Assembly (NCBI RefSeq): GCF_900607235.1
Contig: NZ_LR027850.1
Location: forward strand, 124,001-188,000
Length of the DNA stretch: 64,000 nt
Reading direction: 5' to 3'
From: Olivibacter jilunii
Lineage (GTDB): Bacteria; Bacteroidota; Bacteroidia; Sphingobacteriales; Sphingobacteriaceae
Positions 34,804 through 45,100 of this stretch are shown here, in pieces. The notes below the pieces were generated by a model that was given only the letters and a program-made list of their open reading frames with translations, was not told where the DNA came from and searched no databases. The position numbers were made by a program, and so were the translations under genes. Each line of letters opens with the position of its first letter. Position 1 is the first letter of the stretch.

Positions 34804-36369
34804 ATGAGATATTCTAAGTCCATATTGACCTTGGCTTTGGCAGCGACTACCTTTTGGAGCTGTACCAAGGATTTTGAAGCAATCAATACCGATCCGAATG
34901 CAATCCCGGAGAATGGGATGGATTATAATTTATTATTCTCTTCAGCTCAAGTGTACCATGCAGGCACTGATTATAATGTTTGGCGAAACGGTTTAATCTA
35001 TTGTGCTACCATGGTGCAGCACCTCGCTTCTACACAAAGTTATTGGAACGGTGATAAATATACCTATGATGCGGCTTATAATGCTGCACACTGGGATCGT
35101 GATTATCCAAATGCTGTGAAAGACATTACCATGGTGCTCAGCAAATTCAAAGACGATCCTGCAAAAGCTAATGCTTATCACATCGCTCGTATTATGCGTG
35201 TTGCAATCTTTCAAAAGATGACGGACTTATACGGTGATATTCCGTATAGCGAAGCAGGGCTGGGCTACTTGGATGGTGTTGGCTATCCGAAGTATGATAC
35301 CCAGGAGGCAATCTATCATGATTTATATAAAGAGTTGAACGAGGCAGCAAGTGCGCTAGACGCCAATGCCGCCAATACTTTATCGACGGCTGATTTAATT
35401 TACGGCGGTAACGTTGATAAATGGAAGAAGTTTGCCTACTCTTTCATGGTGCGTTTGGGGCTGCGTTTGTCAAAGGTAGACCCTCAAACCGGTAGTCAAT
35501 GGGTAAACCGAGCATTAGAAGGTGGTGTATTTACCGGTAATGATGACAATGCCATAATGCAGCATCAGTTAAATACGACAGATGCGGCCAATGCATACGG
35601 AAAGGTATTGGTTTATCAAGATGCTAACGCATCGCGGGTGAGCGAGGCTTTTATCAATCAATTAAAAGGCACCAATGACCCTCGACTTATTTATATCGCT
35701 ACGGTAGCTGAAGCACCTCAATTGGCTTACGGGAATGCAAACTATGATTTGGGAGATACTACAGCTTCCAAGCAATTAGGTATGCCAAACGGTTATGATG
35801 AATTGGGCGCTGAAACGGATATTTCAAAAGCGCCGAACTGGCCGGGAAATCTTAACAACTATTCGATTGTGAATCGTTATACCTACGCGCGTTTGGATGC
35901 ACCAAGCTTTCTATTGACTCATGCAGAAACGCAACTGTTATTGGCTGAGGCAGCAAATCGTGGTTGGATAGGGGGTGACGCCAAGACCTACTACGACGAA
36001 GGGGTAAAAGCGGCCATCTTGCAGATGAACCAGTTGGGGGCGTCACCGGCCATCACAGAGTCACAGGCCACAGCTTACTTAACTGCTAACCCATTTGATG
36101 CCAATCAGGCGTTGGAACAAATTAATACGCAATATTGGATTGCAACGTTTATGGATGAGTACGAGGCTTGGACAAATTATCGGCGTTCAGGCTATCCAAT
36201 ATTAAAAGAAGTAAACTATTTTAATAATGTGACGAATGGCAAGGTGCCCCGTCGTTTTACGTATCCAACCAGCGAAGCATCGATCAATACCGCGAACTAT
36301 AATGAAGCGGTTTCCCGTTATCGTAACGGGGATCGAATGACTTCGCGTATGTGGTGGGACGTGGAATAA
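34804..36369 (+). CDS. SusD/RagB-family lipoprotein (SusD-like group 2)
   Basis: A 521-residue lipoprotein with the signal SKSILTLALAATTFWSC (lipidated Cys20). The opening TKDFEAINTDPNAIPENGMDYNLLFSSAQVY and the blocks QKMTDLYGDIPYSEA, YDTQEAIYHDLYKELNEAASAL, KWKKFAYSFMVRLGLRLSKV and the C-terminal FMDEYEAWTNYRRSGYPIL ... VPRRFTYPTSE identify the SusD-like_2 group, distinct from the classic SusD at 18013 and 26367. It binds the ligand and hands it to the SusC encoded upstream. The pair is followed by a very strong terminator. Confidence 0.94.
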   Translation: MRYSKSILTLALAATTFWSCTKDFEAINTDPNAIPENGMDYNLLFSSAQVYHAGTDYNVWRNGLIYCATMVQHLASTQSYWNGDKYTYDAAYNAAHWDRDYPNAVKDITMVLSKFKDDPAKANAYHIARIMRVAIFQKMTDLYGDIPYSEAGLGYLDGVGYPKYDTQEAIYHDLYKELNEAASALDANAANTLSTADLIYGGNVDKWKKFAYSFMVRLGLRLSKVDPQTGSQWVNRALEGGVFTGNDDNAIMQHQLNTTDAANAYGKVLVYQDANASRVSEAFINQLKGTNDPRLIYIATVAEAPQLAYGNANYDLGDTTASKQLGMPNGYDELGAETDISKAPNWPGNLNNYSIVNRYTYARLDAPSFLLTHAETQLLLAEAANRGWIGGDAKTYYDEGVKAAILQMNQLGASPAITESQATAYLTANPFDANQALEQINTQYWIATFMDEYEAWTNYRRSGYPILKEVNYFNNVTNGKVPRRFTYPTSEASINTANYNEAVSRYRNGDRMTSRMWWDVE

Positions 36370-36381
36370 TAGGAGACTTAT

Positions 36382-36432
36382 ATACGTAAAAAGTAAGCCA
36401 CGGTTTTAAAACGTGGCTTACTTTTTACGTAT
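36382..36432. terminator. Very strong bidirectional terminator
   Basis: A perfect 21-bp stem (36382-36402 with 36412-36432; core AAAAAGTAAGCCACG / CGTGGCTTACTTTTT) with a 9-nt loop, between the convergent susD (+) and the small secreted protein gene (-). Its A/T-rich outer arms suit both directions. Confidence 0.92.
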
Positions 36433-36471
36433 TTGTTTCCTGTTTTCAGACCTTCTGCAAAGGCTTACGAC

Positions 36472-36897
36472 CTATCTATAAGTAGTAGTTACTTGGTTGA
36501 TCTTCCATCCGTTGCCTTCTCGACATAATTGAACATATTCAACTTTTGTAAAATCCGGGTATTTCATTTCTATCTGCGCAAGCGCAAATTGAGCACTTTG
36601 TTCGATTACATTGTATTGGGTTTTACAATTTTGTTTTAAATTTTTGTTCTGTTTTAAAAAATTAATTACCTGTGCTTTGGTGTGGCTATGAACAACACCT
36701 TTACCCGGGGTGTTACGTTTAAAGTTTTCGGTAAATAATTCTTCCAGATTTTCTGTACGGCCTAAGGTAATACCATCTATGTATTCATGGATAGTGCTTT
36801 CTGCTGTATTTAAGTTTTTATCTGTTGTAGCATTAGCAAAAGCACTTGAAGTAATAACTATAATGGCAGCGATGATGGATTTAATGGAGGTTCTCAT
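36472..36897 (-). CDS. Secreted nuclear transport factor 2-like / lumazine-binding-type protein
   Basis: A 141-residue protein with a signal peptide (TSIKSIIAAIIVITSSAFANA). The mature part (NTAESTIHEYIDGITLGRTENLEELFTENFKRNTPG, then NVIEQSAQFALAQIEMKYP and GWKINQVTTTYR) follows the alpha+beta pattern of the NTF2-like/Lumazine_bd_2 proteins common in Bacteroidota. The function of secreted members is not established. It has its own promoter-like box at 36958-36965 and shares the terminator with susD. Confidence 0.8.
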   Translation of the reverse strand: MRTSIKSIIAAIIVITSSAFANATTDKNLNTAESTIHEYIDGITLGRTENLEELFTENFKRNTPGKGVVHSHTKAQVINFLKQNKNLKQNCKTQYNVIEQSAQFALAQIEMKYPDFTKVEYVQLCREGNGWKINQVTTTYR

Positions 36898-36957
36898 GAC
36901 TTTACGATTTAAAGGGTTAATTTTTTATTATTTGCTGTTATATTTTGTTCTTTGATT

Positions 36958-36965
36958 CAAAGGTA
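36958..36965 (-). promoter_or_regulatory. -7 promoter box for the NTF2-like gene
   Basis: On the minus strand the bases read TACCTTTG, an exact match to the Bacteroidota -7 consensus TAnnTTTG, about 60 bp upstream of the start at 36897. No clear TTTG lies at -33. Confidence 0.5.
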
Positions 36966-37052
36966 AAGCAAAGGAACATGCGGCTCGAGTGAAATTAGGT
37001 GAGCTATGCGGAGAACTCGGTAAATAGCAGGGATTTTTCGGTGAAAATTGGC

Positions 37053-37230
37053 GAGTCGTTAAATGGTGGAGTCGTTAAGAAGTAGTTGAATAGTTGAGTC
37101 GTTAAATAGTTGAGGTATTATGTTTGAAATAATTGAGTAGTAAGTAGGAAAGTAGTTGAGTCGTTGAATGGTTGCAGTAGTAGCAGTATTCGGTAACACC
37201 TACAGCTTAGCGCTTATTGCTTATAGCTTA
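37053..37230. repeat. Degenerate GAGTCGTT repeat patch
   Basis: GAGTCGTT occurs at 37053, 37069, 37096 and 37158, embedded in AGTTGAG/AGTAGTTGA words. No coding frame is supported. It directly precedes the 70-bp tandem array and uses the same word (GTTGAGTCG) as the start of the 2.5-kb repeat patch. Confidence 0.75.
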
Positions 37231-37232
37231 AT

Positions 37233-37764
37233 AGCCAATGTGATAATGAGAGGGGTTAGTGCGACTGAAAGCTGATAGCCGACTTCTGACAGCTTGTTAA
37301 TGAGCCAATGAGATAATGAGAAGGGCTAGCGCGACTGAAAGCTGATAGCCGACTTCTGACAGCTTGTTAATGAGCCAATGTGATAATGAGAAGGACTAGT
37401 GCAACTGAAAGCTGATAGCCGACTTCTGACAGCTTGTTAATGAGCCAATGTGATAATGAGAAGGGTTGGTGCGACTGAAAGCTGATAGCCGACTTCTGAC
37501 AGCTTGTTAATGAGCCAATGTGATAATGAGAAGGGTTAGTGCGACTGAAAGCTGATAGCCGACTTCTGACAGCTTGTTAATGAGCCAATGAGATAATGAG
37601 AAGGGTTAGTGCGACTGAAAGCTGATAGCCGACTTCTGACAGCTTGTTAATGAGCCAATGTGATAATGAGAAGGGTTAGTGCGACTGAAAGCTGATAGCC
37701 GATTTCTGACAGCTTGTTAATGAGCCAATGTGATAATGAGAAGGGGTAGTGCGACTGAAAGCTG
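37233..37764. repeat. 70-bp tandem repeat array, 7 full copies plus a partial copy
   Basis: Units begin at 37233, 37303, 37373, 37443, 37513, 37583, 37653 and 37723 (partial, breaking up near 37764). Each reads AGCCAATG[T/A]GATAATGAG, then AAGGGTTAGTGCGACTG, then AAAGCTGATAGCCGAC, then TTCTGACAGCTTGTTAATG. Copies differ by one to a few substitutions, so the array is recent or homogenised. There are no spacers. Degenerate GCTGATAGCC/AAAGCTGA words continue to about 37860. Function unknown. Confidence 0.95.
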
Positions 37765-37861
37765 GCCTCTGATAGCCGATCACTTAAAACCTATAACATA
37801 GAACTTATAACCGACAGACAGACTATCTAAAGCTGAAAACCGAAAGCTGATTGCTGAAAGC

Positions 37862-37893
37862 TCATGGATAGCAAATATGTTTGCTATCCATGA
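37862..37893. terminator. Hairpin after the GH2 gene
   Basis: A perfect 14-bp stem (37862-37875 with 37880-37893) with the 4-nt loop TATG, 70 bp beyond the minus-strand GH2 stop. There is no clear U-tract, but its position suggests transcript termination or 3'-end protection for the polysaccharide utilisation operon. Confidence 0.65.
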
Positions 37894-37962
37894 AATGGTA
37901 CTACCTGAAAATAGGGGTTTATTATTAAGCTGTATGCAAGAAACAACTGTAAAAATCCGATG

Positions 37963-40356
37963 TTAGAGCTGCATTTTTACAGCCGGATAAGAAGCGGATT
38001 TAATGGTTACAGCTACATTTTTATCGGGCTCTTGTTTATAAATATAAATTAATACTTTCCCGTGATGCAACTGATTACGAAGTGATAAATAACTTGTTAG
38101 ATTTTGATGATTTCCATTTTCCATTCCTTTAAACTCACCCGGCCCGTCAATTTGTACTTCTATTGCATCATTAGCCATGTATACGGGATTGTCATTTTCA
38201 TCAACCGCTTGCACCAATATCTCTTTTAATTTATCAGTTTCGTTCTCGTTCAAAATCCGACAAGCTAGTTGAGTCGGTTTGGTAGTAGATCGTAGCGTGT
38301 AAGTAGCGACCTGTTTTTGATCAAGATAGGCTCTTGCTTCCAACGTACCAGGCTCAAAGGGGATATCCCAATAGATGTAACCGGTGTTGGAATCTTGTTT
38401 TGCTTTTCTTCCTAATGACTTTCCATTTAGGAAGAGTTCTACTTCTTCAGCGTTTGAAAAAGAAGTAACTCTCTGCCGTTTACCATAAGTAGGCTCCCAA
38501 ATGGGATCCGCTTTCTTGTGACTCCAGATACCGCTATCATCACCATCGGGAATAGGCGAGGTGCCAATGTAAACCATGGGTTTTGTTGCCCATAAGCTCT
38601 GTCTGAAATAATACTCCGGCTTTGGCAAACCCGCGAGATCTAATAGCCCTGCGCCATTACTTCTTGTAGGCCATTTGCCAGCCTCGCCGAGGTAGTCAAT
38701 ACCGGTCCATAGAAATTGTCCGGAAATATAATCGTTTGTATCTACTGCAAGCCAAGCTTTATATTGCATACCGTTTTCACTGCCATAGATAACACGTGAT
38801 GGGTATTTAGCGTGATCCGCTGCATAGCGATACTCTTGATAGTTATAGCCAACTATATCTACGTTTTCAGGATAGGTTGTCGTATTTGACATGACTACAC
38901 CTGCCAGGGCCGCTGTAATGGGGCGAGTAGAATCGACGCTCTTTGCAGCTTCTGCCAGTGATTTTGAAAGCACACTAAGTCGACTGGCCGGCGGATGGTC
39001 AGCCAAATAACCCTTTCCATAAATTTGTGGATTGTTCCCCCCGCTCAGGATTTCATGACTATAAGGATCATTGGGATAATCAACCTCATTACCGATACTC
39101 CACATAATAATGGAAGGCCGGTTTCGGTTTCTTCGAATCATGTCTTTGACATCGGTTTGGGACCACTCTTTAAAATGCTGATGATAGCCGTCTTTTCCGG
39201 GGCTGCCTACATTCCATCCCGAGATCCATTTGTTTTTACCAAATTCCCATTCGTCGAAAGCTTCATCCATCACTAATAGGCCGAGTTCATCACACAAAGT
39301 GTAAAAGAAGTCAGCGTGTGGATTATGGCTCATACGTATCGCATTTACTCCACCTTCTTTTAATGTTTTAAGTCTTCTGCGCCAAACACTCTCAAAAGTA
39401 GCAACTCCCAAGGCGCCTGCATCGTCATGAATACAAACTCCCTTTAGTTTCATGTTCTGATCGTTTAGAAAGAAACCTTTGTTGGCATCGAATCGAAAAG
39501 TTCGGAATCCCACTTTCTCTTGATAACTGTCGATGGCTTTATTAGCCTTTGTAAGTTCTATAGCCAGGGTATAGCAATAAGGATTTTCTATCGACCATCG
39601 ATTGGGATTTAAAAGATGTAATTTGGCGGTTGTTTGCTGTTCTTTACTGCCGGTTAAATGGACTTGCTGTTTTTCTTGAGCGACGGTGTTACCGCTTTTG
39701 TCTAACAAAGAAACCGTTAGTGTCACATCGGAAGTTAAGGCCTCTTCATTGATTAGATCAATATCCACTGTTGCATTTGCTTCCCTGCCGTTCAGGGTAG
39801 GGGTTTGAAACGTAATCCCCCAAGTGGCAAAATGTAGCGGCTGCTGCTTGATAAGATATACGTTACGGTAAATGCCGGAGCCGGTATACCAACGGGAGTC
39901 AGCAAATTGACTGTGATCTACCTTTAACGCCAGTACATTTTCTCCACTCTTTAGATACGGGCTAAGGTCATAAAAAAAAGGGATAAAGCCGTTGGGACGT
40001 TTACCCAAGTAATGACCATTGACCCAAACTTCTGCATTTTTATAGACACCGTCAAAATAAATACTGTGTTTGCCCTTGACATCTTGTGATGATAGCTTAA
40101 ATGTTTTGCGATACCAACCGACGCCACCTGGAAGGTAGCCGGTAGCACTTGCCCACCGACTATCAAAAGGGCCGGCGATGGTCCAATCATGGGGCAATAC
40201 TACCCGCTGCCAGCTTTGATCGTTGAATGATTTTTCAGAGGCCTGCGAAATGTCCCCTAAGTGGAACCTCCATTGATCATTAAAAAGTACTTTTTGTTGG
40301 GCCATAGCCGATAATCCGAAGATTATGGCCATCAGTATGCTGACAAATTCTTTCAT
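37963..40356 (-). CDS. Glycoside hydrolase family 2 (beta-galactosidase-type)
   Basis: A 797-residue secreted enzyme with a signal peptide (VSILMAIIFGLSAMAQ). The N-terminal sugar-binding jelly roll includes RVVLPHDWTIAGPFD, GGVGWYRKTF and AEVWVNGHYLGKRPNGF. An Ig-like domain and the TIM barrel follow, with KGVCIHDDAGALG, AIRMSHNPHADFFYTLCDELGLLVMDEAFDEW, acid/base Glu424 in SIGNEVD and nucleophile Glu527 in YGSENG. A C-terminal DUF4982-type beta domain completes it. It should remove beta-linked galactose, or a related sugar, from oligosaccharides in the periplasm. It is the last gene of the susCD operon, 41 bp after susD. Confidence 0.92.
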   Translation of the reverse strand: MKEFVSILMAIIFGLSAMAQQKVLFNDQWRFHLGDISQASEKSFNDQSWQRVVLPHDWTIAGPFDSRWASATGYLPGGVGWYRKTFKLSSQDVKGKHSIYFDGVYKNAEVWVNGHYLGKRPNGFIPFFYDLSPYLKSGENVLALKVDHSQFADSRWYTGSGIYRNVYLIKQQPLHFATWGITFQTPTLNGREANATVDIDLINEEALTSDVTLTVSLLDKSGNTVAQEKQQVHLTGSKEQQTTAKLHLLNPNRWSIENPYCYTLAIELTKANKAIDSYQEKVGFRTFRFDANKGFFLNDQNMKLKGVCIHDDAGALGVATFESVWRRRLKTLKEGGVNAIRMSHNPHADFFYTLCDELGLLVMDEAFDEWEFGKNKWISGWNVGSPGKDGYHQHFKEWSQTDVKDMIRRNRNRPSIIMWSIGNEVDYPNDPYSHEILSGGNNPQIYGKGYLADHPPASRLSVLSKSLAEAAKSVDSTRPITAALAGVVMSNTTTYPENVDIVGYNYQEYRYAADHAKYPSRVIYGSENGMQYKAWLAVDTNDYISGQFLWTGIDYLGEAGKWPTRSNGAGLLDLAGLPKPEYYFRQSLWATKPMVYIGTSPIPDGDDSGIWSHKKADPIWEPTYGKRQRVTSFSNAEEVELFLNGKSLGRKAKQDSNTGYIYWDIPFEPGTLEARAYLDQKQVATYTLRSTTKPTQLACRILNENETDKLKEILVQAVDENDNPVYMANDAIEVQIDGPGEFKGMENGNHQNLTSYLSLRNQLHHGKVLIYIYKQEPDKNVAVTIKSASYPAVKMQL

Positions 40357-40397
40357 GAACTGCTGTTTGTTAGTTAAATATAAATTTACCGTTTCTG

Positions 40398-42098
40398 CTA
40401 GTATCCGGGATTTTGCTGCAAGGTGTTATTGGACGCTTGGATTTCCTCCCGAGGGATCGGCAACCAATAGTGTTTCGCCGCAAAACTTCTGCCATCAAGC
40501 GCAATTTTACGTGTATAATTAAAGGTGCTTCCGTTTTTGGTGATTTCTATACCATAAGCAGGTACGTTTTCTGTCTGCTCTGCGATTTTCCAACGACGAA
40601 CGTCATAGAAGCGGTGTTCTTCAAAGGCTAATTCAATTTGCCTTTCATTACGCACAAGTTCTCGGAAAGCCTCTTGACTTAAACCTGCGGGCACAGCAGG
40701 CATTTCAACACCCGTCCGGCTACGGATTTGATTCAAAGCTTCACGCGCTGAAAAGCGGGCACCTGCAGGTATTGCATCAGGTCCGGAAAGTTCATTCGCC
40801 GCCTCTGCAAAGTTTAAGAGTATTTCGGCGTAGCGAAAATAAATCCACGGTTGTAAACCTGCAATATTCCAAGGGTTATTAATCGGCATGTCTTCATCGA
40901 TAAATTTTCGTAGGTAATAACCGGTTTTACTGGTATTCCAGTTAGACGGGCCGTCTTGGCTATCACGGCCACCGGGACGGAAAGTCTCAACATTTCGGTC
41001 ACGATAACCGGCTCCGTTGTAAAAAATAGTTTGATAAAAACGAGGATCACGTCCAATATAAGGATTTTGTGGATCATATCCTGAGGTAGGGTCAGAAATT
41101 GACTTTCCATTAGCCATGCGGTAGGCGTCTACTAAATTTTGTAAAGGTACATTGCCTCCCCAACCGTCGTAACCATTAGGGCCGTTGGCAATTTCCATGG
41201 GAACATGTCGAGCTCCAACAGAATAATAACGGGCAAAAATGATTTCATTATCATCACTCGTCTTGCGGAAAAGTGCGCGGTAACCATTTTGTGAGATAGT
41301 ATAGCGATTTAGCGCAATGACAGCGTTGGCTGCTTGAACCGCCGCTTCCCAAGTCCCAACATTATAAAGCGGACTGGCCGCATAGAGCGTTAAGCGAGAT
41401 TTAAGTGCTAAAGCAGCGCCTCTCGTTGCGCGACCACGAAGCCAGCTATTACTATTATTTTCCGGAAGTCCGGCAGCAGCCTCATCCAATTGGGATAAAA
41501 CATAAGCTAAGCTGGTAGCTAGGTCTTCCCTTTTAAATAAGCTGGGATCACTGAAATCATCCGTTAACTCGACTACTTTATCACCCAACAAAACGATTCC
41601 TCCGTAATTGCGGATCAGGTCGTGGTAGCGGAAGGCTCGGATGAATTTCAGTTCAGCAACCAATAAATTCTTGTGGGCTTCGCTCATCGGAACTTCGTTA
41701 ATATGAGTTAAGGCGTAATTACATTCACGGATGCTACGATAACTCCGTTTCCAGAAAGTGCCGGCGATACCCGTATTTTCCGGTAAAAGCTGTCCGCGTT
41801 GAATAAACCAAGTGTTATCGTCATTGTTGTAAATCGATTCGTCCGATAGCGACGACCACATAGCATACTCAAAACCTCTTCCAAAGCCAGGAGGCGTTCC
41901 TTCAGCTTCCTTATCAATAAGCCGTACGCCAAGGTAGCGATTGACGACAAATGCTTCGAATAAGACGGAATCACTTAAAACAGCTGTATCCGACACTTTG
42001 TCTGTTGGCGTAACATCGAGGAAATCTTTCTTGCACGCAGCCGTTGTTAGTACCAACGCTGCTAAGGCAACTAATTTTGTTTTATATATGGTATTCAT
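40398..42098 (-). CDS. SusD/RagB-family nutrient-binding lipoprotein
   Basis: A 566-residue lipoprotein; the signal KLVALAALVLTTAAC lipidates Cys22 before KKDFLDVTPTDKVSDTAVL. Canonical blocks are LKFIRAFRYHDLIRNYGGIVLLG, TRGAALALKSRLTLYAASPLYN, WIYFRYAEILLNFAEAANELSGPD, LVRNERQIELAFEEHRFYDVRRWK and the end NTLQQNPGY. It is encoded 18 bp after its susC partner. It should select the glycan degraded by the GH2 enzyme encoded next. Confidence 0.95.
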   Translation of the reverse strand: MNTIYKTKLVALAALVLTTAACKKDFLDVTPTDKVSDTAVLSDSVLFEAFVVNRYLGVRLIDKEAEGTPPGFGRGFEYAMWSSLSDESIYNNDDNTWFIQRGQLLPENTGIAGTFWKRSYRSIRECNYALTHINEVPMSEAHKNLLVAELKFIRAFRYHDLIRNYGGIVLLGDKVVELTDDFSDPSLFKREDLATSLAYVLSQLDEAAAGLPENNSNSWLRGRATRGAALALKSRLTLYAASPLYNVGTWEAAVQAANAVIALNRYTISQNGYRALFRKTSDDNEIIFARYYSVGARHVPMEIANGPNGYDGWGGNVPLQNLVDAYRMANGKSISDPTSGYDPQNPYIGRDPRFYQTIFYNGAGYRDRNVETFRPGGRDSQDGPSNWNTSKTGYYLRKFIDEDMPINNPWNIAGLQPWIYFRYAEILLNFAEAANELSGPDAIPAGARFSAREALNQIRSRTGVEMPAVPAGLSQEAFRELVRNERQIELAFEEHRFYDVRRWKIAEQTENVPAYGIEITKNGSTFNYTRKIALDGRSFAAKHYWLPIPREEIQASNNTLQQNPGY

Positions 42099-42116
42099 GT
42101 TTTTAGCGTTTAAAGG

Positions 42117-45100
42117 TTAGAAACGTACATTGGCGCCTATGTTGATAATGCGCTGTTGCGGATAAAATTGGCTGCTCTCGCTTGAACCTTCAGGGTCAAA
42201 GTCTTTCAGTTTCGTAACGGTAAAAAGGTTAAATCCACTAGCAAAAAACCTTAATGATTTGATGCCTATCTTGTTTATCAGTGTTTCCGGCAGCGTATAC
42301 CCTAATTCTACATTTTTCAAACGAACAAAAGCCGTATTGAACAACCAAAAATCGTTCTTATATAATCCGCCGCTGATGGAGGAAGAAGCTCGTTCGTCAA
42401 CGCGTGGATAGCTACCATTGGGATTTTCCGGGCTCCACCGATTTTCTGCCCAGGTATTAAAGTAGTTGCCAATGGTGCCGGCTTCGGCTAAAATGTATTG
42501 ACGCACCCTCCCTTGACCTGCAAATACGGCGGAGAGGTCAAACTGCTTGTACGAAGCATTTAGCGTTAAACCGAATGTTAACTGTGGAATGTTGCCTAAA
42601 TTGGTTTGCACCATATCATCGGCAGTAATGACACCATCGCCATTGTAATCTTCCAAAATTAAATCACCCACCTTTGCTCCCGCAACATGTGGGTAGGCGT
42701 CCAGCTCCTCCTGGCTACGGAAAATGCCGGCACTACGATACAAAAGATAGCTATTTAGTGGCCTACCGGTTTGACTTTGATGAGGTAAAACTGCGGGTGA
42801 TTCATCTCTAAAAACTACGTTGCTCTTGACATAGGTGATATTACCTGCAATGCCAAAATTGACCGTGCCATTTCGTTGATAACCTAAAGTGGCTTCTAGC
42901 CCGGTATTATCAACTTTACCTATGTTTTCAGAGGGAACAAGAGGCGTGTTGTCGTTGGTTGGAAACGGGTTAACAATACCGGTGCTGCCTGGAATGGAAG
43001 CATTACGAGGTAAAAGTATTTTAGAGCGCTTCTCCATGAAATAAATAAATTCCATGTTGAAGTTTTTCAAAAATTGCGCGTTAAAGCCGATATCTGTTTT
43101 TTTGGAAACCTCCCAAGTGATGTTCGGGTTGGCCAATTTGTTTAAATCAATGCCAGGATATATGCTATTGCCAAGGGTATAATAATTTCCAAAAATGTAG
43201 TTGTTAACAAATTGATTCGCGCCTACATTATCACCGCCCAGCTCACCATAGGAGGCCCGTAACTTCAAGTCATCGATGAATTTGACTCTGTTTTTAAACC
43301 AATCTTCCTGTGAAATGCGCCAACCTGCGGAAATACCCGGGAAATAACCATAACGACTGTCTTTTGGAAAGATGGATGAACCATCCACACGGAGTTGGGC
43401 TTCTACTAAGTATTTTTCCTCATAATTATAGTTGATCCTACTAATCACGCTTTTGCGGCTTTCCCGCCAGCTTAATCCTGCATTCGTGCGGTCTTCCAAC
43501 GCAGTTCCTCCCTGTGATAGTTCGGGGGTAAGCGAAGAAGGGAAATTACGGCGTCCGGCTTCCATTCGGTTCAGTGTCCGTTCACTTTGCTCATAAGCCG
43601 CAAAAGCTTTTATATTATGGGAGCCAAAACTGCGTTCATAATTTAATTTAATATGCGAGGTAGTTAGGGATGTATTTTCTTGAAATTGTTGTAATTGTGC
43701 TTTAGACTCGCCAACGGTGCGTGGTTGATAGATTCCGGTGGTTGCATCATAACTATATACCAGGTAAGGAACAATAAAGTTTTTTCCCGATTCTGTAGAG
43801 CGATCGACGGAAAAAAAGCCGTCGAGCATAAGGCCTTCAACCGGTAATTGATAAGATGCTCTAAGAATACCATTAAAAATTTGCTTCGGATTCTGATTCG
43901 TTCCGCCGGCATCAGTTACCATCATAATCGGGTTATTGTTCTCTATACCCGTGGTTGGTAAACCATTGGCGTAACGTGGTAATACGGTAGGATAGGCGCG
44001 GTATAAATTGCGAAAAATATCGCCTGCCCCGGTCGTGGGAAACAAACGTTTTTCTTCGCGGCCCGCTAAGGACATGCCCACTTTGAAGCGGTCGGTTACA
44101 TCCAAGTCGATATTGGAACGGAAGTTATACTGCTTGAAATTGGTTACTCCGTTTTTAAAAATACCATCTTGTTTGAGTGTTCCGGCCGAGACAAAATATT
44201 TTACCTTCTCTGATCCTCCATTTACAGAGAGATTATGTTGGCTTTGTAAGGCAGTATTAGCCAATACCTCTTGTTGCCAGTCGGTATTCGGATAATTCTC
44301 GGGATCGGATCCATTTCTGAATTTCTCAATCTCATCAGCAGAATAGGATTGAAACAGACCACCGGACGGGTTGTTATAATAACTTATTTCGTTGCGTATC
44401 GTTGCGTAGGTGGCCGCATCGGCCATCTTTGGCAATCGGGTAGGGGAAGCGAAACCTTGATTGAAACTATAAGAGACCGTGGGTTTGCCGCTGCTGCCTT
44501 TTTTAGTGGTTACTAGAATAACGCCATTAGCGGCTCTGCTTCCGTAGACGGCCGCGGAGGCATCTTTGAGTACGCTTACACTCTCGATATCATTAGGGTC
44601 CAATCGCTCTAACCCGCCGACCTGACCGGGCACACCGTCTACCACTACCAACACATCGGTATTGCCGGTTGTTGATACACCACGAATACGTATTTGGGAG
44701 CCATCGTAGCCCGGTTCTCCACCTCTATTGGTGGCGACCAATCCTGAAAACCGCCCGGCAAGTGAATTGGATACGTTTGGTTGCGGACTTTTGACCATAT
44801 CAGCTCCCTTTACTTCTGAAATAGATCCAGTCACTGTTGCTCGCTTTTGCGTTCCATAGCCTACAACGACCACTTCATTAAGTGCTTGAGCATCGGGCTG
44901 TAAGACAATACGCATGGCCTGATTGCGGACAATGGTTACCTCTTGCGTTAGATAACCTACATAGCTGATCACCAAAGTCGTTTCTGTAGGTGAGAGTTGT
45001 ATGCTAAATTTTCCTTGCATATCGGTACTGCCCCCACCTTGTCCATTTTTTGCGCGGATACTGACTCCAGGGAGCGGGTTTCCGCTTTCGTCTACCACTG

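Noticed and set aside
37233-37764. CRISPR array
   Set aside because: The repeats are directly abutting 70-bp units with no unique spacers, and no cas gene is nearby.
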